The notes: generated by a model from the sequence alone, not told the origin. A stretch of 64,000 nt of DNA from Lepus europaeus (GCF_033115175.1 NC_084831.1:46842002-46906001); one strand, 5' to 3'. Numbered from the stretch's first letter, positions 32,925-43,719 are shown. Numbers and translations are program-made.

Positions 32925-33010
32925 GTTTTTTTTAAAGATCTATTTATTTATTTGAGAGGCAGAGTTACAGACAGAGAGATGGAAAAACAGAGAGGTCTTT
33001 CATACACTGT
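32925..33010 (-). mobile_element. CSINE, 3' fragment
   Basis: AAGATCTATTTATTTATTTGAGAGGCAGAGTTACAGACAG is the reversed 3' end. The copy breaks at GGTCTTTCATACACTG, where the L1 3' end begins. The rest of the SINE is not found on the far side of the L1 block. Confidence 0.88.
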
Positions 33011-33399
33011 TTTTTTAATTTATTTTTTTTCCTGAAGAAAACTTTTATTTAGGGAATATAAACTTCATACATTTCTTAAGTACAACTTTAGGAATATATT
33101 GATACTTCCCATCATACCCATTCTCCCACCCACACTCTAACCCCTATTCCCCCTCCCTCTCCCATTTCCAGTCCCATTCTCCACTAAGATCTATTTTTGA
33201 TTAACTTTATACACAGAAGACCAACTCTGTACTAAGTAAAGAGTTCAACAATTTGCACACACACACCAAAAAACCCAAAACTGTTACTCAGCAGTGGAGA
33301 AAAGGGCTGTTCAAAGTCATTGCATCTTGTAGTTAATTTCACTTTGTTTTTTTGTTTAGAAAATTAACTTTAACAAAGCACCCAAGAATGAAACATCTT
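33011..33399 (-). mobile_element. L1 3' UTR, older copy
   Basis: Reverse poly-A, then ACTTTTATTTAGGGAATATAAACTTCATAC, CATTCTCCCACCCACACTC, CCACTAAGATCTATTTTTG and GTACTAAGTAAAGAGTTCAAC. It aligns with 34225-34530 of the L1 further along, so the two belong to the same older group. Confidence 0.85.
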
Positions 33400-34215
33400 T
33401 TGGTTTTTTTTTTGAATTTATAATCTTCTTTTTCATTTATTAAACTTTTATTTAATGAATATAAATTTCCAAAGTACAGCTTATGGGTTACAATGGCTTC
33501 CCCCCTCCCATAACTTCCCTCCCACCCGCAACCCTCCCCTTTCCCGCTCCCTCTCCCCTCCCATTCACATCTTTTGTGATCACTTAGACATAGTTATAAT
33601 ACAACTCATTGATGATGGAGGTCCTGTATGAGAAGTTAGTGTACAGTGATTACTGTTGTTAATTTAAGAATTAACACTCTTATGTAGGATGTCAGTGATC
33701 ATCCAAGGCTCTTGACATGAGCTGCCTAGGCTATGGAAGCCTTTTGAATCCACAAATTTGTCAGTATTTAGACAAGATCTAAAGTGAACATTCTCTACTC
33801 CATACAGAGAAAAGTACCTCCTTTTTTGATGACCACTTCTTTCCACTGGGGTCTCACCCACCAAGGTCCTTCATATAGGACATTTTTTTGGCCACAGTGT
33901 CTTGGCTTTTCATGCCTGAAATGCTCTCGTGGGCTTTTCACCCAGACCAGAATGCCTTAAGGGCTGATTCTGAGGTCAGAGTGCTACTTAAAGTGCTTGT
34001 CATTATATGAGTTTGCTGTGTGGACTGCTTCCCATGTTGGAGCATTCACTCCTTTTAAATTCTATCTATTAATATTACCAGACACTTAATCCTATCCATA
34101 TGACTGCTTTAACACTTAAGATGATATTTTTACCACCCAGCATATGGGGATTTGGGGTTCCATGGCACATTTTTAAATTGTACCCTTAGAAGTAAGTCCA
34201 TAGGAATGTATACAG
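33400..34215 (-). mobile_element. L1 3' UTR, younger lagomorph copy
   Basis: TTTTATTTAATGAATATAAATTTCCAAAGTACAGC and CTTCCCTCCCACCCGCAACCC match the copies at 6041 and 50320. Past a gap it continues with GTACAGTGATTACTGTTG..GGCTATGGAAGCC, also shared with 50880-50980. It lies between two older L1 3' ends, consistent with insertion into an L1 block. Confidence 0.85.
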
Positions 34216-34559
34216 AACTATACAGCTTTACACTTAAAAACTTCATATACTTCATAATTACAACATTAGGAACATGGCGATTCTTCTCACTTTACCTGCC
34301 CTCCCACCCATACTTCCACTACTCTACCTCCTCCCTCTCTTATTCCCACTCTTATTTTTTACTGAGATCTATTTCCAATCAACTTTGTACACATATGTTT
34401 AACTCCATGTTAAGTAAAGAACTCAATAAAGATTAAGAAAAAAAAAAACTATTCCTCAATAGTCAAGACAAGAGCTGTTCAAGTCATCACTTCTCAAAGT
34501 GTTAATTTCACTTCTGCAGATTGCCTTTTAGGTGCTCTATTAGTTATCACAGGTCAGGG

Positions 34560-35583
34560 AGAATAAATAGTATTTGTGCCTTTAGGACTGGCTTATTTCG
34601 CTAAGTATGATGTTTTCCAGATTCATCCAGTTTGTTGCAAATGACCAGCTTTCTATTTATTTTTTTTCTCTTCTTTATCACTGAGTAGTATTCCATGGTG
34701 TACATATCCCAAATTTCTTTAACCAGTCTTCAGTTGATGGCAATTTGGGTTGCTTCCATGTCTTAGCTATTGCGAATTGAGCTGTGATAAACATGGGAGT
34801 GCAGGTAACTCTTTCATATGCTGATTGATTTTTCTTTGGGTACATTCCCAGGAGTGGGATGTCTGGTCATATGGTAGGTCTATATTCAGGTTTTTGAGGT
34901 ATCTCCATACTGTCTTCCATAATGGCTTTACCAGTTTATATTCCCACCAACAGTGGATTAGGGTACCTTTTCCCCTACATCCTTGTCAGGATTTGTTGTT
35001 TGTTTATTTCTGTATGAAAGTCATTCTAACTGAGGTGAGGTAAAACTTCATTGTGGTTTTGATTTGCATTTCCCTGATAGCTAGTGATCCTGAGCATTTT
35101 TTTCATGTGTCTATTGGCCGTTTGTATTTCCTCTTTGAAAAATGTCTGTTTAAGTCCTTTGCCCATTTTTTTAAACTGGGTTGTTTGTTTTGTTCTTGTT
35201 TACTTTCTTAATCTCTTAATATATTCTGGTTATTAATCCTTTATCAGTTGAATAGTTTGCAAATAATTTTTCCCATTCTGTTTGTTGCATCTTCACTTTC
35301 CTGAGTGTTTCTTTTGCTGTACAGAAGCTTCTCAATTTGATGTAATCCCAGTTGTGAGTTTTGGCATTGATTGCTTGTGCCTCTGGGGTCTTTACCAAGA
35401 ACTCTTTGCCTGAGCCAATTCTTGCAGGGGTTTCCCCAATGTTCTCTAATAATTTGATGGCATTTGGTCATAGATTTAGGTATTTTATCAATTGTGAGTG
35501 GATTTTGTGTAAGCTGTAAGGTAGGGGTCTTGTGGCATACTTCCGCACGTGGAAATTCAGTTTTCCCAGCACCATTTGTTGAA
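34560..35583 (-). pseudogene. L1 ORF2 C-terminal part, decayed
   Basis: The minus strand encodes pieces such as [60 protein letters not shown] (35398-35216), the conserved region downstream of the reverse transcriptase domain of mammalian L1 ORF2. Further on, antisense wording GAGTAGTATTCCATGGTGTAC marks the last ORF2 codons. Frameshifts split it, and the N-terminal two-thirds is missing. Confidence 0.88.
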
Positions 35584-35589
35584 GAGACT

Positions 35590-36060
35590 GTCCTAATTGG
35601 AGATCCTCTGAAAGTAATCTGGCATTTCTCTTGTGTACATTTTAGAATCTTTTCTTGATATTTTACTGTGAAGATTTTGATTACAATGTGTCGTGGTGAA
35701 GATCTTTTCTGATCATGTCTTAGGAGTTCTATGTGCTTCCTGTACATGGATATCCCTTTCGTTCTCAAAATTAGGGAAGTTCTCTGTAATTATTTCCCTA
35801 AAACATCCTTCTAATCTTTTCTCTCTTTCCATACCTTCAAGAACTTTAGAACCTGTGTGTTGGGTAGTTTGATACTATCCTAAAGATTACCAACAGTGCT
35901 TTTCAGTTTTCTAATTCTTCTTGTCTTTGTTCTGATTGTACAATTTCTTGTTATTTGTCCTCTAAGTCAGATTTTTTCTTCTGCTTCACTGATTCTGTTG
36001 CTAAAGATTTTCATTGCATTTTTATTTGTTCTATTGAATTCTTCATTTCCAAGGTTTCAT
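35590..36060 (-). pseudogene. L1 ORF1 fragment, decayed
   Basis: The minus strand encodes RHDQKRSSPRHIVIK, YQEKILKCTQEK and CQITFRGSPIR, which fit the RNA-recognition and C-terminal region of L1 ORF1p (family words SSRHIIVK, KERILKAAREK, VTYKGKPIR). Upstream it shows a glutamine- and glutamate-rich coiled-coil-like stretch interrupted by stops. Confidence 0.85.
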
Positions 36061-36082
36061 TTTTATTTTTCTTTTCTTTTTT

Positions 36083-36200
36083 TAAAGATTTATTTATTTA
36101 TTTGAAAGTCAGTTACACAGAGAGAGGAAAGGTAGAGACAGAGAGAGAGAGGTCTTCCAACCAATGGTTCACTCCCCAATTGGCCTTAATGGCCAGAGCA
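36083..36200 (-). mobile_element. CSINE, 3' fragment
   Basis: TTAAAGATTTATTTATTTATTTGAAAGTCAG through TTGGCCTTAATGGCCAGAGCAGG, then it breaks off. It sits immediately beyond the ORF1 end of the L1. Confidence 0.88.
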
Positions 36201-36204
36201 GGGG

Positions 36205-36420
36205 AAGTTCTGGGTGGAGAAGAAAAGGGCACCCCAGGCAGAGGGGATGGTATGTGCAGAAACCCAGAGAACTAAACACTTGCAGGGTATATGGCGCAAT
36301 GTTGATCGCTTAGGTGGGCTGAGGATGGTGTGAGGTGCTAGGGCAGTGTGCTGGAAAAATTAGCCAGGGCAGGTGAGCCCATCCTGAAGGGCCTTGAAAC
36401 ACTACCTGGAACTGGGGCTT
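36205..36420 (-). mobile_element. L2 LINE relic
   Basis: CCCCAGGCAGAGGGGATGGTATGTGCAGAAACCCAG resembles the reversed L2 word AGGCAGAGGGAACAGCATGTGCAAAGGC, followed by CCATCCTGAAGGGCCTTG. Confidence 0.55.
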
Positions 36421-37825
36421 TTCCCTGGATTCCCATGGTGGAACTCCACACTGAAGCTTACCCACAGCTGCCTGTCCATCTCCTTCCTGTCCCCCTCTAC
36501 CTCCTGCTGTGTCTCTTAGCCAGTCCTACTTCTGGCTGCAATGTGGAAAATGTGTTAATGAATGCTGAAACCCCTCCACTGGCCAGGCCCAGGAAGGCTT
36601 CCTGGAGCACTATGCAGAAAGAGTTCCAGAGATTGCTGTCAACTGCTCTTAGGACTCCTGTAGCAACAGGATTCCTGGTCCCTAGGTGATTTCCTCATCT
36701 CCAGGGCATGCCTGCCTCAGCATCCCCGGGAGGATCATGTCCCAGTGGCTGCAGCAGAGACACAGGGAACTGTGTGTGTCAGACCAAGAGTGGCAAGGCT
36801 GAGGGCCGGGACAATTGACACGTAGCTTTTTGGTCTCCAGCAGTGTTTGTAGAAAATGAAGCATTTTTGCCAAGGAGTAAGGTGCTCCCAATCCCCTACC
36901 TTTTGTTTTGTTTTGCATAGTCATTTTCATATTTATCTCTTTAGGACTTTGGAATTACGCTATTGGCTATTTTTTCTTTCTAGCTGAAATACCAATCAAA
37001 TTATCTAGATTGGTGCAAGTCCTTTTTGGACTACCTTTCTCAAGCATACAGTAACAGACCATACTAGCAGGTGGAAAGGAGAGAGGACAAGGGTCTTGAC
37101 ATTTGGGGCAAACATTGAGGGGCAATGGGAATGCAAACGCAGTTGATTTTGATAGGCATTTCAGTCTTCTTGCTCACATTTAACTGGGCAACATCCTTAA
37201 CAAGACATTTCAGGAGTTGAGAATACTCCCCGCACTCAGAATCACTCTGTACTCCCATCTAATTGGTGACTATGATATATATCCTATTGTAGGCATTCCA
37301 GTCTAACTTTATTTTGTACCTTTCTCTGTCCTGCTGCTGACCACAGTACCCAGGCTCTCCCAACCCCGGCTTCCCATGAATTTGGAAGAGGCACTGACAG
37401 GAGATGAGAACATGGTAAGGGAGAGAGTTTGGGTTCCCCCAAACTCTTCCCCATGGCTGGCCATGGCCTGCAAGTACTGTGTTGCTGTTGGTGGCCATGT
37501 CTCCTGTTGAGCCAGCCATCCCCTTGGCTGTTCATTTCTCTGGGATCTTGTCATACCATTCCCTCTCTTTGTCCCCTGAAGTTGGGCATAGCAATGCCTT
37601 CTTTCTGTTGCTTGTGCCTAGATGGCACATCACTCCTTGTTGGCTCCCTTAACCCTGGCCACACCTCTCAAAAAGACCTTTTATTAGACTCTCTTGGGTT
37701 CAACCTTTCTGAGTGTGCCTCCTGTATCTTGGCAGACCTGTGTGACAAAGTGGCCAAGTCTATTACTTGCACTCTCCCAGGATCTTTCTCCTCTTTCCCC
37801 CTCTGCCTTCTTTCTTTCCTTCTTT
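36421..37825. other. No recognised feature
   Basis: Unique-looking DNA. Frames at 36348-36689 and 37429-37827 show no domain. 37600-37800 is pyrimidine-rich. Confidence 0.45.
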
Positions 37826-38144
37826 AAAAAAAAAAAGAGTATGCGTATTTTGAAAGGCAGAGTCACAGAAAGAGAGAGATAGAGAAAGACAGAGATCTTT
37901 TCCATGCACTGGTTCACTCTCCAAATGACCCCAATGGCAAGAGCTGAACCAGACCTAAGCCAGGAGCCAGGGACTCCATCTGAGTTTTCCCCGTGGGTGA
38001 CAGGGACCGAAGTATTTCAGCATATTTGGCTGCCTTTCCAGGTGCTTCAGTAGGGAGCTGGATTAGAAGCAGAGCAGCTGGGACTCAGGTGTGGGATGCC
38101 AGTGTCACAGTGGCAGCTTAACCTACTGTGCCACATCAGGCCCT
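37826..38144 (-). mobile_element. CSINE, older copy
   Basis: A-run, TATTTTGAAAGGCAGAGTCACAG, AAGCCAGGAGCCAGGGAC, and the reversed head CTACTGTGCCACATCAGGCCC. Diverged. Confidence 0.88.
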
Positions 38145-38149
38145 CTAGC

Positions 38150-38465
38150 GACATTTTTCATTTCCTGGTTGGATTTCCTCCAAGCTTCAGAATGGCCTGC
38201 TCCCATCCATCTCATGCTACAGGCAGAGGGATTCCTAAATGGCACCCACGAGCATGCTACTTTCTTACTTCCAAGCCTTTCACAGTTCTTCCCTTCAAAT
38301 AAAGGCCACACTCAGCCTGCTCCAAAGCCTGCCGTGGCCTGGCCTCTGCCACTGCTTCCATCTGGGACTCTCCCTGCTCTGAGGAGTCTCTGCTCCAGCC
38401 ATGGGGAAGCACCAGCCTCATTCTAGGCCTGTCTGGGATGCATCAGACCTCCTTCCAAGGTTACT
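38150..38465 (+). mobile_element. L2 LINE relic
   Basis: TTTCACAGTTCTTCCCTTCAAATAAAGGCCACACTC, GCCTGCCGTGGCCTGGCCTCTGCC and GAGTCTCTGCTCCAGCCATGG follow the forward L2 3' region. Diverged. Confidence 0.6.
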
Positions 38466-38469
38466 GTGC

Positions 38470-38685
38470 CTTGAGTGTTGAGCTCAGCACTGTGTCAGTG
38501 GGTGATGCCATTTCATTCTCATAGCAACTCTGTGAGGTGTATGATATGGTTGTTGCCATTCTAGGGGGGAGGGGGCAATCTGAGGTCCAGATCAATGGGA
38601 GAACTCACCACGGTCACTCAGCTGGGAAGTCAGGGAGGCAGGTTGGAGTCCAGAAAGCCCAGCTCCAGAGGGCACCCCAGAGTAG
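38470..38685 (-). mobile_element. MIR SINE relic
   Basis: CCATTTCATTCTCATAGCAACTCTGTGAGGTGTATGATATGG, CAATCTGAGGTCCAGATCAATGGG, CACGGTCACTCAGCTGGGAAGTCAGG follow reversed MIR. Confidence 0.87.
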
Positions 38686-38689
38686 TCAA

Positions 38690-38880
38690 TGACAGCTCCA
38701 ACATCAACTCTTCAATGACATCCCAGCTCACCTAGACTATCCTCTGAGAACTTTTTCCTGACTCTGTCCAGCTGAATATGTCATTCTCATCTCTGGGTTT
38801 CTGTGACATTTTTCCTTAGCTCTATCAAACAGAGTGTGGTTGTTGGTTTCCATGCCTGTGGATGGCACACTCATAGCCTA
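38690..38880 (+). mobile_element. L2 LINE 3' relic
   Basis: CCTCTGAGAACTTTTTCCTGACTCTGTCCAG and TTTTTCCTTAGCTCTATCAAACAGAGTG fit the L2 3' region after the TCACCTCCTC..CTTCCCTGACC word. Confidence 0.5.
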
Positions 38881-39084
38881 TGAGAAGGAACCTAAAGGGA
38901 GCCACCTGTCTCCTTTCATTGGCAGGTGCTGTGATAGCTGTTGGGTATACCGTATGTGTGCAACAATGTGAAAAGGACTCCATGAATATACATTTGGAAG
39001 TATGGTCATTCAGCCCAAGCCCATGTCTGTGTATATTAGAAAAGGGAAGGTCAGCTAGAGATTCCTAGAGATTTTGTTCAAATG

Positions 39085-39245
39085 CTGATATTTGTTGACA
39101 TTTATTGAGCATCTATTGTGTGCTGTGTACTGTTTCAATCACAGGTTTGGAGTTATGGACCAGACAGACCTCTCTTACCTCTTAGTTTGCACTGGGGTTG
39201 CAGACAGATACATTAACAAATCACAAGTAATAAGGAGGAAAGAAA
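39085..39245 (-). mobile_element. L2 LINE 3'-end relic
   Basis: GTTGACATTTATTGAGCATCTATTGTGTGCTGTGTACTG is the reversed L2/MIR-type terminal word, and the following sequence ending CATTAACAAATCACAAGTAATAAG fits reversed L2. Confidence 0.6.
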
Positions 39246-39271
39246 GAAAAATTGTATGGGAAATAATATCC

Positions 39272-39373
39272 TGTGAAAGTTCATGAAAAAGCAGAATTGA
39301 AAGATAAGTTTTCTTCTTCTGAAACCCAGGTACAGTTTTTTCATAATGCACATTTTCCATGAACTTCTTGAAG
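39272..39373 (-). mobile_element. Mariner-like MITE
   Basis: Left end GAAAGTTCATGAAAAAGC and right end TTTTTCATAATGCACATTTTCCATGAACTTCTTGAAG are inverted copies. Member of the family at 14780, 16665, 53150 and 55663. Confidence 0.7.
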
Positions 39374-39571
39374 AACCCTTGTGTAACTGCCATCGGGAAC
39401 GACGAAGAAGCCTAACAGAGATCTGGAGAAGGGGCATCACTCATAGGGGTCAACTTGGGACAGTGACTTAGAGGAATCAGGAGAGGAGGCTCAGTGAGGA
39501 CCTGAGGGAAGTGAGTTCTGGTCTAGGACATGGACATGGCAAAGGTCTTGTATAGAAACAAGTGTGCATGT

Positions 39572-39880
39572 TAAAAAAGTACTTATTTACTTATTTGAGC
39601 ATGGAGGATAGAGGAGAAGGGGTACGCACTTACTGTCTATTGGTTCACTCCCCAAATGCCCACAAGTACCAGGGCCAGACCAGGCCAAAGCCAGGAGCCA
39701 GAGTCTCCAACAGGGTTTCCCACATGAGTAGTGAGAATGCAATTGCTTGAGCCGTCGCTGCTGCCTCCCAGGGTCTGCATTAGCAAGAAGCTGGAGTCGG
39801 GAGCTGGGGGCTGACATTAAACCCAGGGGCTCTGATATGAGTTGTGGGTGTTGTAACCACTATGCTGGACACTCAGCCCG
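39572..39880 (-). mobile_element. CSINE, older subfamily
   Basis: AAAAAGTACTTATTTACTTATTTGAGCATGGAGG, AAAGCCAGGAGCCAGAG, GCTGCTGCCTCCCAGGGTCTGCATTAGC, GTAACCACTATGCTGGACACTCAGCCC. Belongs to the diverged subfamily seen at 9428. Confidence 0.87.
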
Positions 39881-40309
39881 AATGTGGTGTGTTTGAAGGA
39901 GAGAAGGACCTGCATGTGCCTGCGGCGTGGGCTGCTGAGGGGAAGCAATCAGAGGAAGCTGACACTGGATGTCCTCATGACACGGAGTGTGAGAGTGTGA
40001 GGGGAAGACATTGACATCTCCGACCAGGAGACAAACAGCATTGGATTGTTGGAACACAAGATACCTTTCTTTTTCAACTCTTAGAATCCCTCAATCTTCC
40101 CTATATGCTTAAGGTCCATATTCTTAATCAATTAGTTAATTGCAGTAAAAAATAATGATAAAACAGTGAACATACCTAATACTAATAATGTCAACTATGC
40201 ATCTTTTTATATTAATATATTCTACTAATTTTCCAATTTCTGGACATGTGCGCTATGCCAGGCATTCTGTAAGTTTCTTTATATATTTAACTTATAGGGA
40301 TGCTATTAA
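39881..40309. other. No recognised feature
   Basis: Unique-looking, AT-rich from 40080 onward. Confidence 0.5.
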
Positions 40310-40430
40310 AATGAAATAACATAATTATTTTTTCCACTTTGCAAGGAGAGATAACAAGCCTGGAGAGGTTGGATGACCTTCCTATGACCTTGCAGTTACT
40401 AAGTAGAATGAACCAAGAGTCAAACTGCCG
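40310..40430 (-). mobile_element. MIR SINE relic
   Basis: ATTTTTTCCACTTTGCAAGGAGAGATAACAAGCCTGGAGAGGTTGGATGACC and CTTGCAGTTACTAAGTAGAATGAACCAAGAGTCAAAC are reversed MIR. Confidence 0.82.
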
Positions 40431-40609
40431 TATCCACCTGTACCTTTCCCAGCCTGCCCTGCCTTTTTTGTCTAGGTAAACACTGGTCTCTGGGTGTAGC
40501 ATTGTCTTTAACCTCACATGGAGGCATCAGCACAGACAGACTGCCAACATTTATATGGGAAAAAATATAAGAAATTAGCTTGCTTAATTCTGTGAATAGT
40601 CCTGTGAGT

Positions 40610-40765
40610 GGGACATGGACACAATTTTCTCTGGGAAAACCCAAGTTTGCAAATGTGCATACTGAGGGCTAGAGAAGTGAAATGACTTCCGTGGACCCTA
40701 GAGGCAGGATCGGAACTTGGCTGTGTCTGAGTCCAGAGCCCATGCCCCCTCCTCTATGCCAGCAC
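40610..40765 (-). mobile_element. MIR SINE relic
   Basis: TGCATACTGAGGGCTAGAGAAGTGAAATGACTTCC, AGGCAGGATCGGAACTTGGCTGTGTC, GAGTCCAGAGCCCATGCC are reversed MIR. Confidence 0.85.
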
Positions 40766-40804
40766 TATCTGCTAGTGCATTCTGTCTTGCTGGAAGTGTT
40801 CCAT

Positions 40805-41060
40805 ACCTGCAATGTGCTGTAGGTCCCTACCACACAATGTAACGTGGCTACTACAGTGGGGGACCTGCACTATGCAATAGAGCAGTACCTACCGCACAGT
40901 GCAAATGTGGTAGCGCAATGCAGACTCTGCATTGTTCTGTCGTAGGATTCCCTCCTGCACAACAGAGCTGTGGCCAGTGCAACAGGGGAGGTGCTTGTGT
41001 TATAGAGTAGTCTCTTCTGCACAGTGGAAATGTGGTAGTGCAATGAAGGGACTAAAGTTG
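40805..41060. repeat. Degenerate tandem array, 62-63-bp unit, four copies
   Basis: The anchor word CACA..TG.AA.GTGG.TAG recurs at 40833 (CACAATGTAACGTGGCTAC), 40895 (CACAGTGCAAATGTGGTAG), 40958 (CACAACAGAGCTGTGGCCA) and 41020 (CACAGTGGAAATGTGGTAG), spaced 62, 63 and 62. Around each anchor the pattern TAG-TAC-CTACCGCACA before and GCAATG after is also partly kept. Units 2 and 4 are closest to each other. Confidence 0.8.
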
Positions 41061-41598
41061 TCATTTTGTATCATTTTTAGCTAACTCACGTGGCGGGTGT
41101 CTACCATGGTGGATGGCTTTGTTTACACCAGGAAAGCTAACTATAACAGGGATTCAGCTATATGTATCCCCACTTGTCTTTCTCTCCCTACCATCCTTCT
41201 TCTTGTTCCCACTTTCATATAGAAGGCAGAGAGTGGATGAGGGGGTGGGGAACAGCAAAAGTGTTCAGACCTGGTGCCTGGTCTGGCTTCTCTTCAGGGC
41301 AGGGAGATGAGACATGTGTATAAATAACTAACATAAAGAGCTAAAGGTTTAACGCTCTAAGTGCCCTAAGAGAGGGAGCAGATAAAGAACAAAGGGATAG
41401 AAGTCTGTCCCAGTAGCCGTCTAGAGCTGTTGGATATAGCTGATGTCCATGTGTGATAAGCATGCTTTGCAAATTGACAAGCACTCTGCAGCCATGAGCC
41501 ATCAAAACCAGCATGGTCCTAACCATATGTGTTAATAATATCCCAAGGGTTTGCCTCCAGCATCTGACTGATCTTCACAAGCAGTGTGCAGTGCACAG
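41061..41598. other. No recognised feature
   Basis: Unique-looking DNA without gene-like structure. Confidence 0.5.
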
Positions 41599-41599
41599 G

Positions 41600-41834
41600 A
41601 TCTTTTATTTCTTTATTTTACTGATTTATTTAGTTAACTTAAAGGCAGAGTAAGAGTGAGAGAGAGCAGCAGAGAAAGAGACCACGTGGGTGCAAGGGCC
41701 CAAGCACTTGGGCCATCTTTTGTGGCTTTCGCAGGTGCATTATCAGGGAGCTGGATTAGAAGTGAAGCAGCCAGGACTTGAACTAGAGTCCATGTAGGAT
41801 GCTGGTGATGCAGGCGACAGCTTGACCTGTTGAG
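41600..41834 (-). mobile_element. CSINE, internally deleted
   Basis: 3' end with TTTATTTAGTTAACTTAAAGGCAGAG joins GAGAAAGAG directly to ACCACGTGGGTGCAAGGGCC, so about 90 bases of the usual body are missing. The reversed head end is also shortened (GACAGCTTGACCTGTTG). Confidence 0.85.
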
Positions 41835-41837
41835 GAT

Positions 41838-42516
41838 TTTATTTAAAAGATTTTATTTATTTATTTTTAAAGATTTATTTATTTATTTGAAAGTCGGAGT
41901 TACACAGAGAGCGAAGGAGAGGCATAAAGAGAGAGAGATCTTCCATCCATGGGTTCACTCCCCAAATGGCCACAATGGCCGGAGCTGTGCCGATCCAAAG
42001 CCAGGAGCCAGGAGTTCTTCCAGGTCTCCCACATGAGTGCAGGGGCCCAAGGACTTGGGCCATCTTCCACTGCTTTCCCAGGCCGTAGCAGAGAGCTGGA
42101 TCGGAAGTGGAGCAGCCAGGACTCAAACCAGCGCCCATATGGGATGCTGGCACTGCAGGCGGTAGCTTTACCTGCTACGCCACAGCACTGGCCCCTATTT
42201 TATTTATTTGTTGAAAGGCAGAGTGAGAGAGAGAAAGAGGGAGAGAGGGAGAGAGAGTGATCTCTTTCATCTGTTGTCTCACTGCTCAAGGGGTTGCAAC
42301 AGCCATGGCTGAGCCAGGCTGAAGCCAAGAGCCAGGAAATCCATCTTGGTCTCCCTCTTGGGTGGCAGGGACCCAAACATTTGGGTCATCTTTTGCTGCT
42401 TTCTGAGGTGCATTTCAGGAAGCAGGATTGCAGTGCATAGTGGGGACTTGAGCCAGCACTTCAATATGGGATGCTGGCATTGAAAGCAGCTTAACCCCTT
42501 GTTCCACATGCTGGCC
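41838..42516 (-). mobile_element. CSINE (older) interrupted by a younger CSINE
   Basis: The older copy consists of its A-rich tail at 41838-41865 and its body at 42196-42516 (CAACAGCCATGGCTGAGCCAGG, ending GTTCCACATGCTGGCCC). The younger copy at 41866-42195 sits inside the tail, with ATTTTATTTATTT repeated on both sides. Confidence 0.85.
41866..42195 (-). mobile_element. CSINE, full length, nested in an older CSINE
   Basis: 3' end TTTAAAGATTTATTTATTTATTTGAAAGTCGG, complete body, reversed head GCTACGCCACAGCACTGGCCCC. Target duplication ATTTTATTTATTT at 41850 and 42197. Clearly younger than its host. Confidence 0.93.
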
Positions 42517-43305
42517 CTGATTCCATACCCTTTCTGAGATGTGGAGAAGGACATTCAGAAGGGGTAAGCACCTGCCTGAGGACAAACAGCTGGTGGGGAC
42601 AGAGCCTGATGTGCAGAATCATGGGTCTTTGTGCCTCTTTCCCTGCCTTGGTGGAGTTTGTGTGTCATTATTATCCATCTGCCCTTGTTACTGGTACCAG
42701 CACTCTCCAGGGAACAATTCCTGAGGTTGAAAGCAATTCTCTGAAGCTGGCGGGGATGTGCTACAGTTACACCCCTGACCCAGGGCACGCCTTTTGAGTG
42801 CACCGAAGCCTTTGTCATAACAGAGGGTGTGCCAGAGAATGAGGTCAGTGGTGAGGCCATCCTGGTGTGGCCACAAACAGACTCAGATTCCACCCCCTTC
42901 AGGTTGGCCAAATGGGCAGGATTCTGAAGGACTCATCAGCTCTCCTGGCACTTATCCTTGAAGGATCTCAGCCCAGGAGAATCATAAAAAGCTGGTGATC
43001 CGAAGGCTCGTGCAAACCTTCCAGTGTTTCATCCAGCTCCTTTCTTGTACGGCTGAGCAATCTAGGCCAAGAAAAGCCAGGAGCTGGTCAACTTTCACTC
43101 CTGTTGTGATAGCTCACTAGTTTTGACTCTCAAACCAAGTCTCCAATCGTATCAATTTAGGTAATTTTTTTTCCAGGGTTTGTTTCAAAAATTTAATAAG
43201 AACAATGTGCAAAGGATTGCATAATTCCATTTGTCAGCATCTTCAGGTCATGGCTGGTTGGTGTTTGTTCATGGACTCAGAAGTGTCAGAGCTAGGATGT
43301 ACCTT
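42517..43305. other. No recognised feature
   Basis: Unique-looking DNA. Open frames at 42555-42911 (minus) and 42609-42797 (plus) lack domain support. Confidence 0.5.
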
Positions 43306-43309
43306 GGGG

Positions 43310-43405
43310 TCCAGCCATCAGATGTTTTACAGATTGGGAGACTGAAGTCCTGTTAGTTAGTGACTTGCTCAGGTCAATTCCTGGTGCCAAGAGGGTACAG
43401 ATCCT
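43310..43405 (-). mobile_element. MIR SINE relic
   Basis: GATGTTTTACAGATTGGGAGACTGAAGTCCTGTTAGTTAGTGACTTGCTCAGGTCA is reversed MIR core. Confidence 0.75.
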
Positions 43406-43719
43406 TGAAGGGAGAGCATATCCCATTGGCACAGGGTCTCTGCCCTGATGTTTCTGATGGGGAGGTAGCCAGGGGGATGATACACAGAGATAACCACTAT
43501 TACTGCTCATTATGTGCTTGGAGTACACCTTGAGGTTGTGATGCAAACACATACCCATGTCACCCTTGAGAGCCCAGTTTTAGTTCTGCTTGCCCTGAGA
43601 AGGGGGCCCTCATTCTTCGGGCACACACCAATGCCCCTCTTAACTCACCTCTTTATGTTTTTATTATCTGTCCACTTTGACTTTCCCCTGGATATACAAC
43701 TTCAAGGAAAGTGAATTAG

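Larger units (their letters stand above)
34216..36068 (-). mobile_element. L1 with 3' UTR, ORF2 3' part and ORF1, internally deleted
   Basis: Reading on the minus strand, the element runs 36068 to 34216: decayed ORF1 (about 36060-35590), then directly the last part of ORF2 (about 35583-34560), then 3' UTR. Most of ORF2, including endonuclease and the reverse transcriptase core, is absent. The inner A-rich tract at 34436-34450 is within the 3' UTR. All frames carry stops and shifts. Confidence 0.88.
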
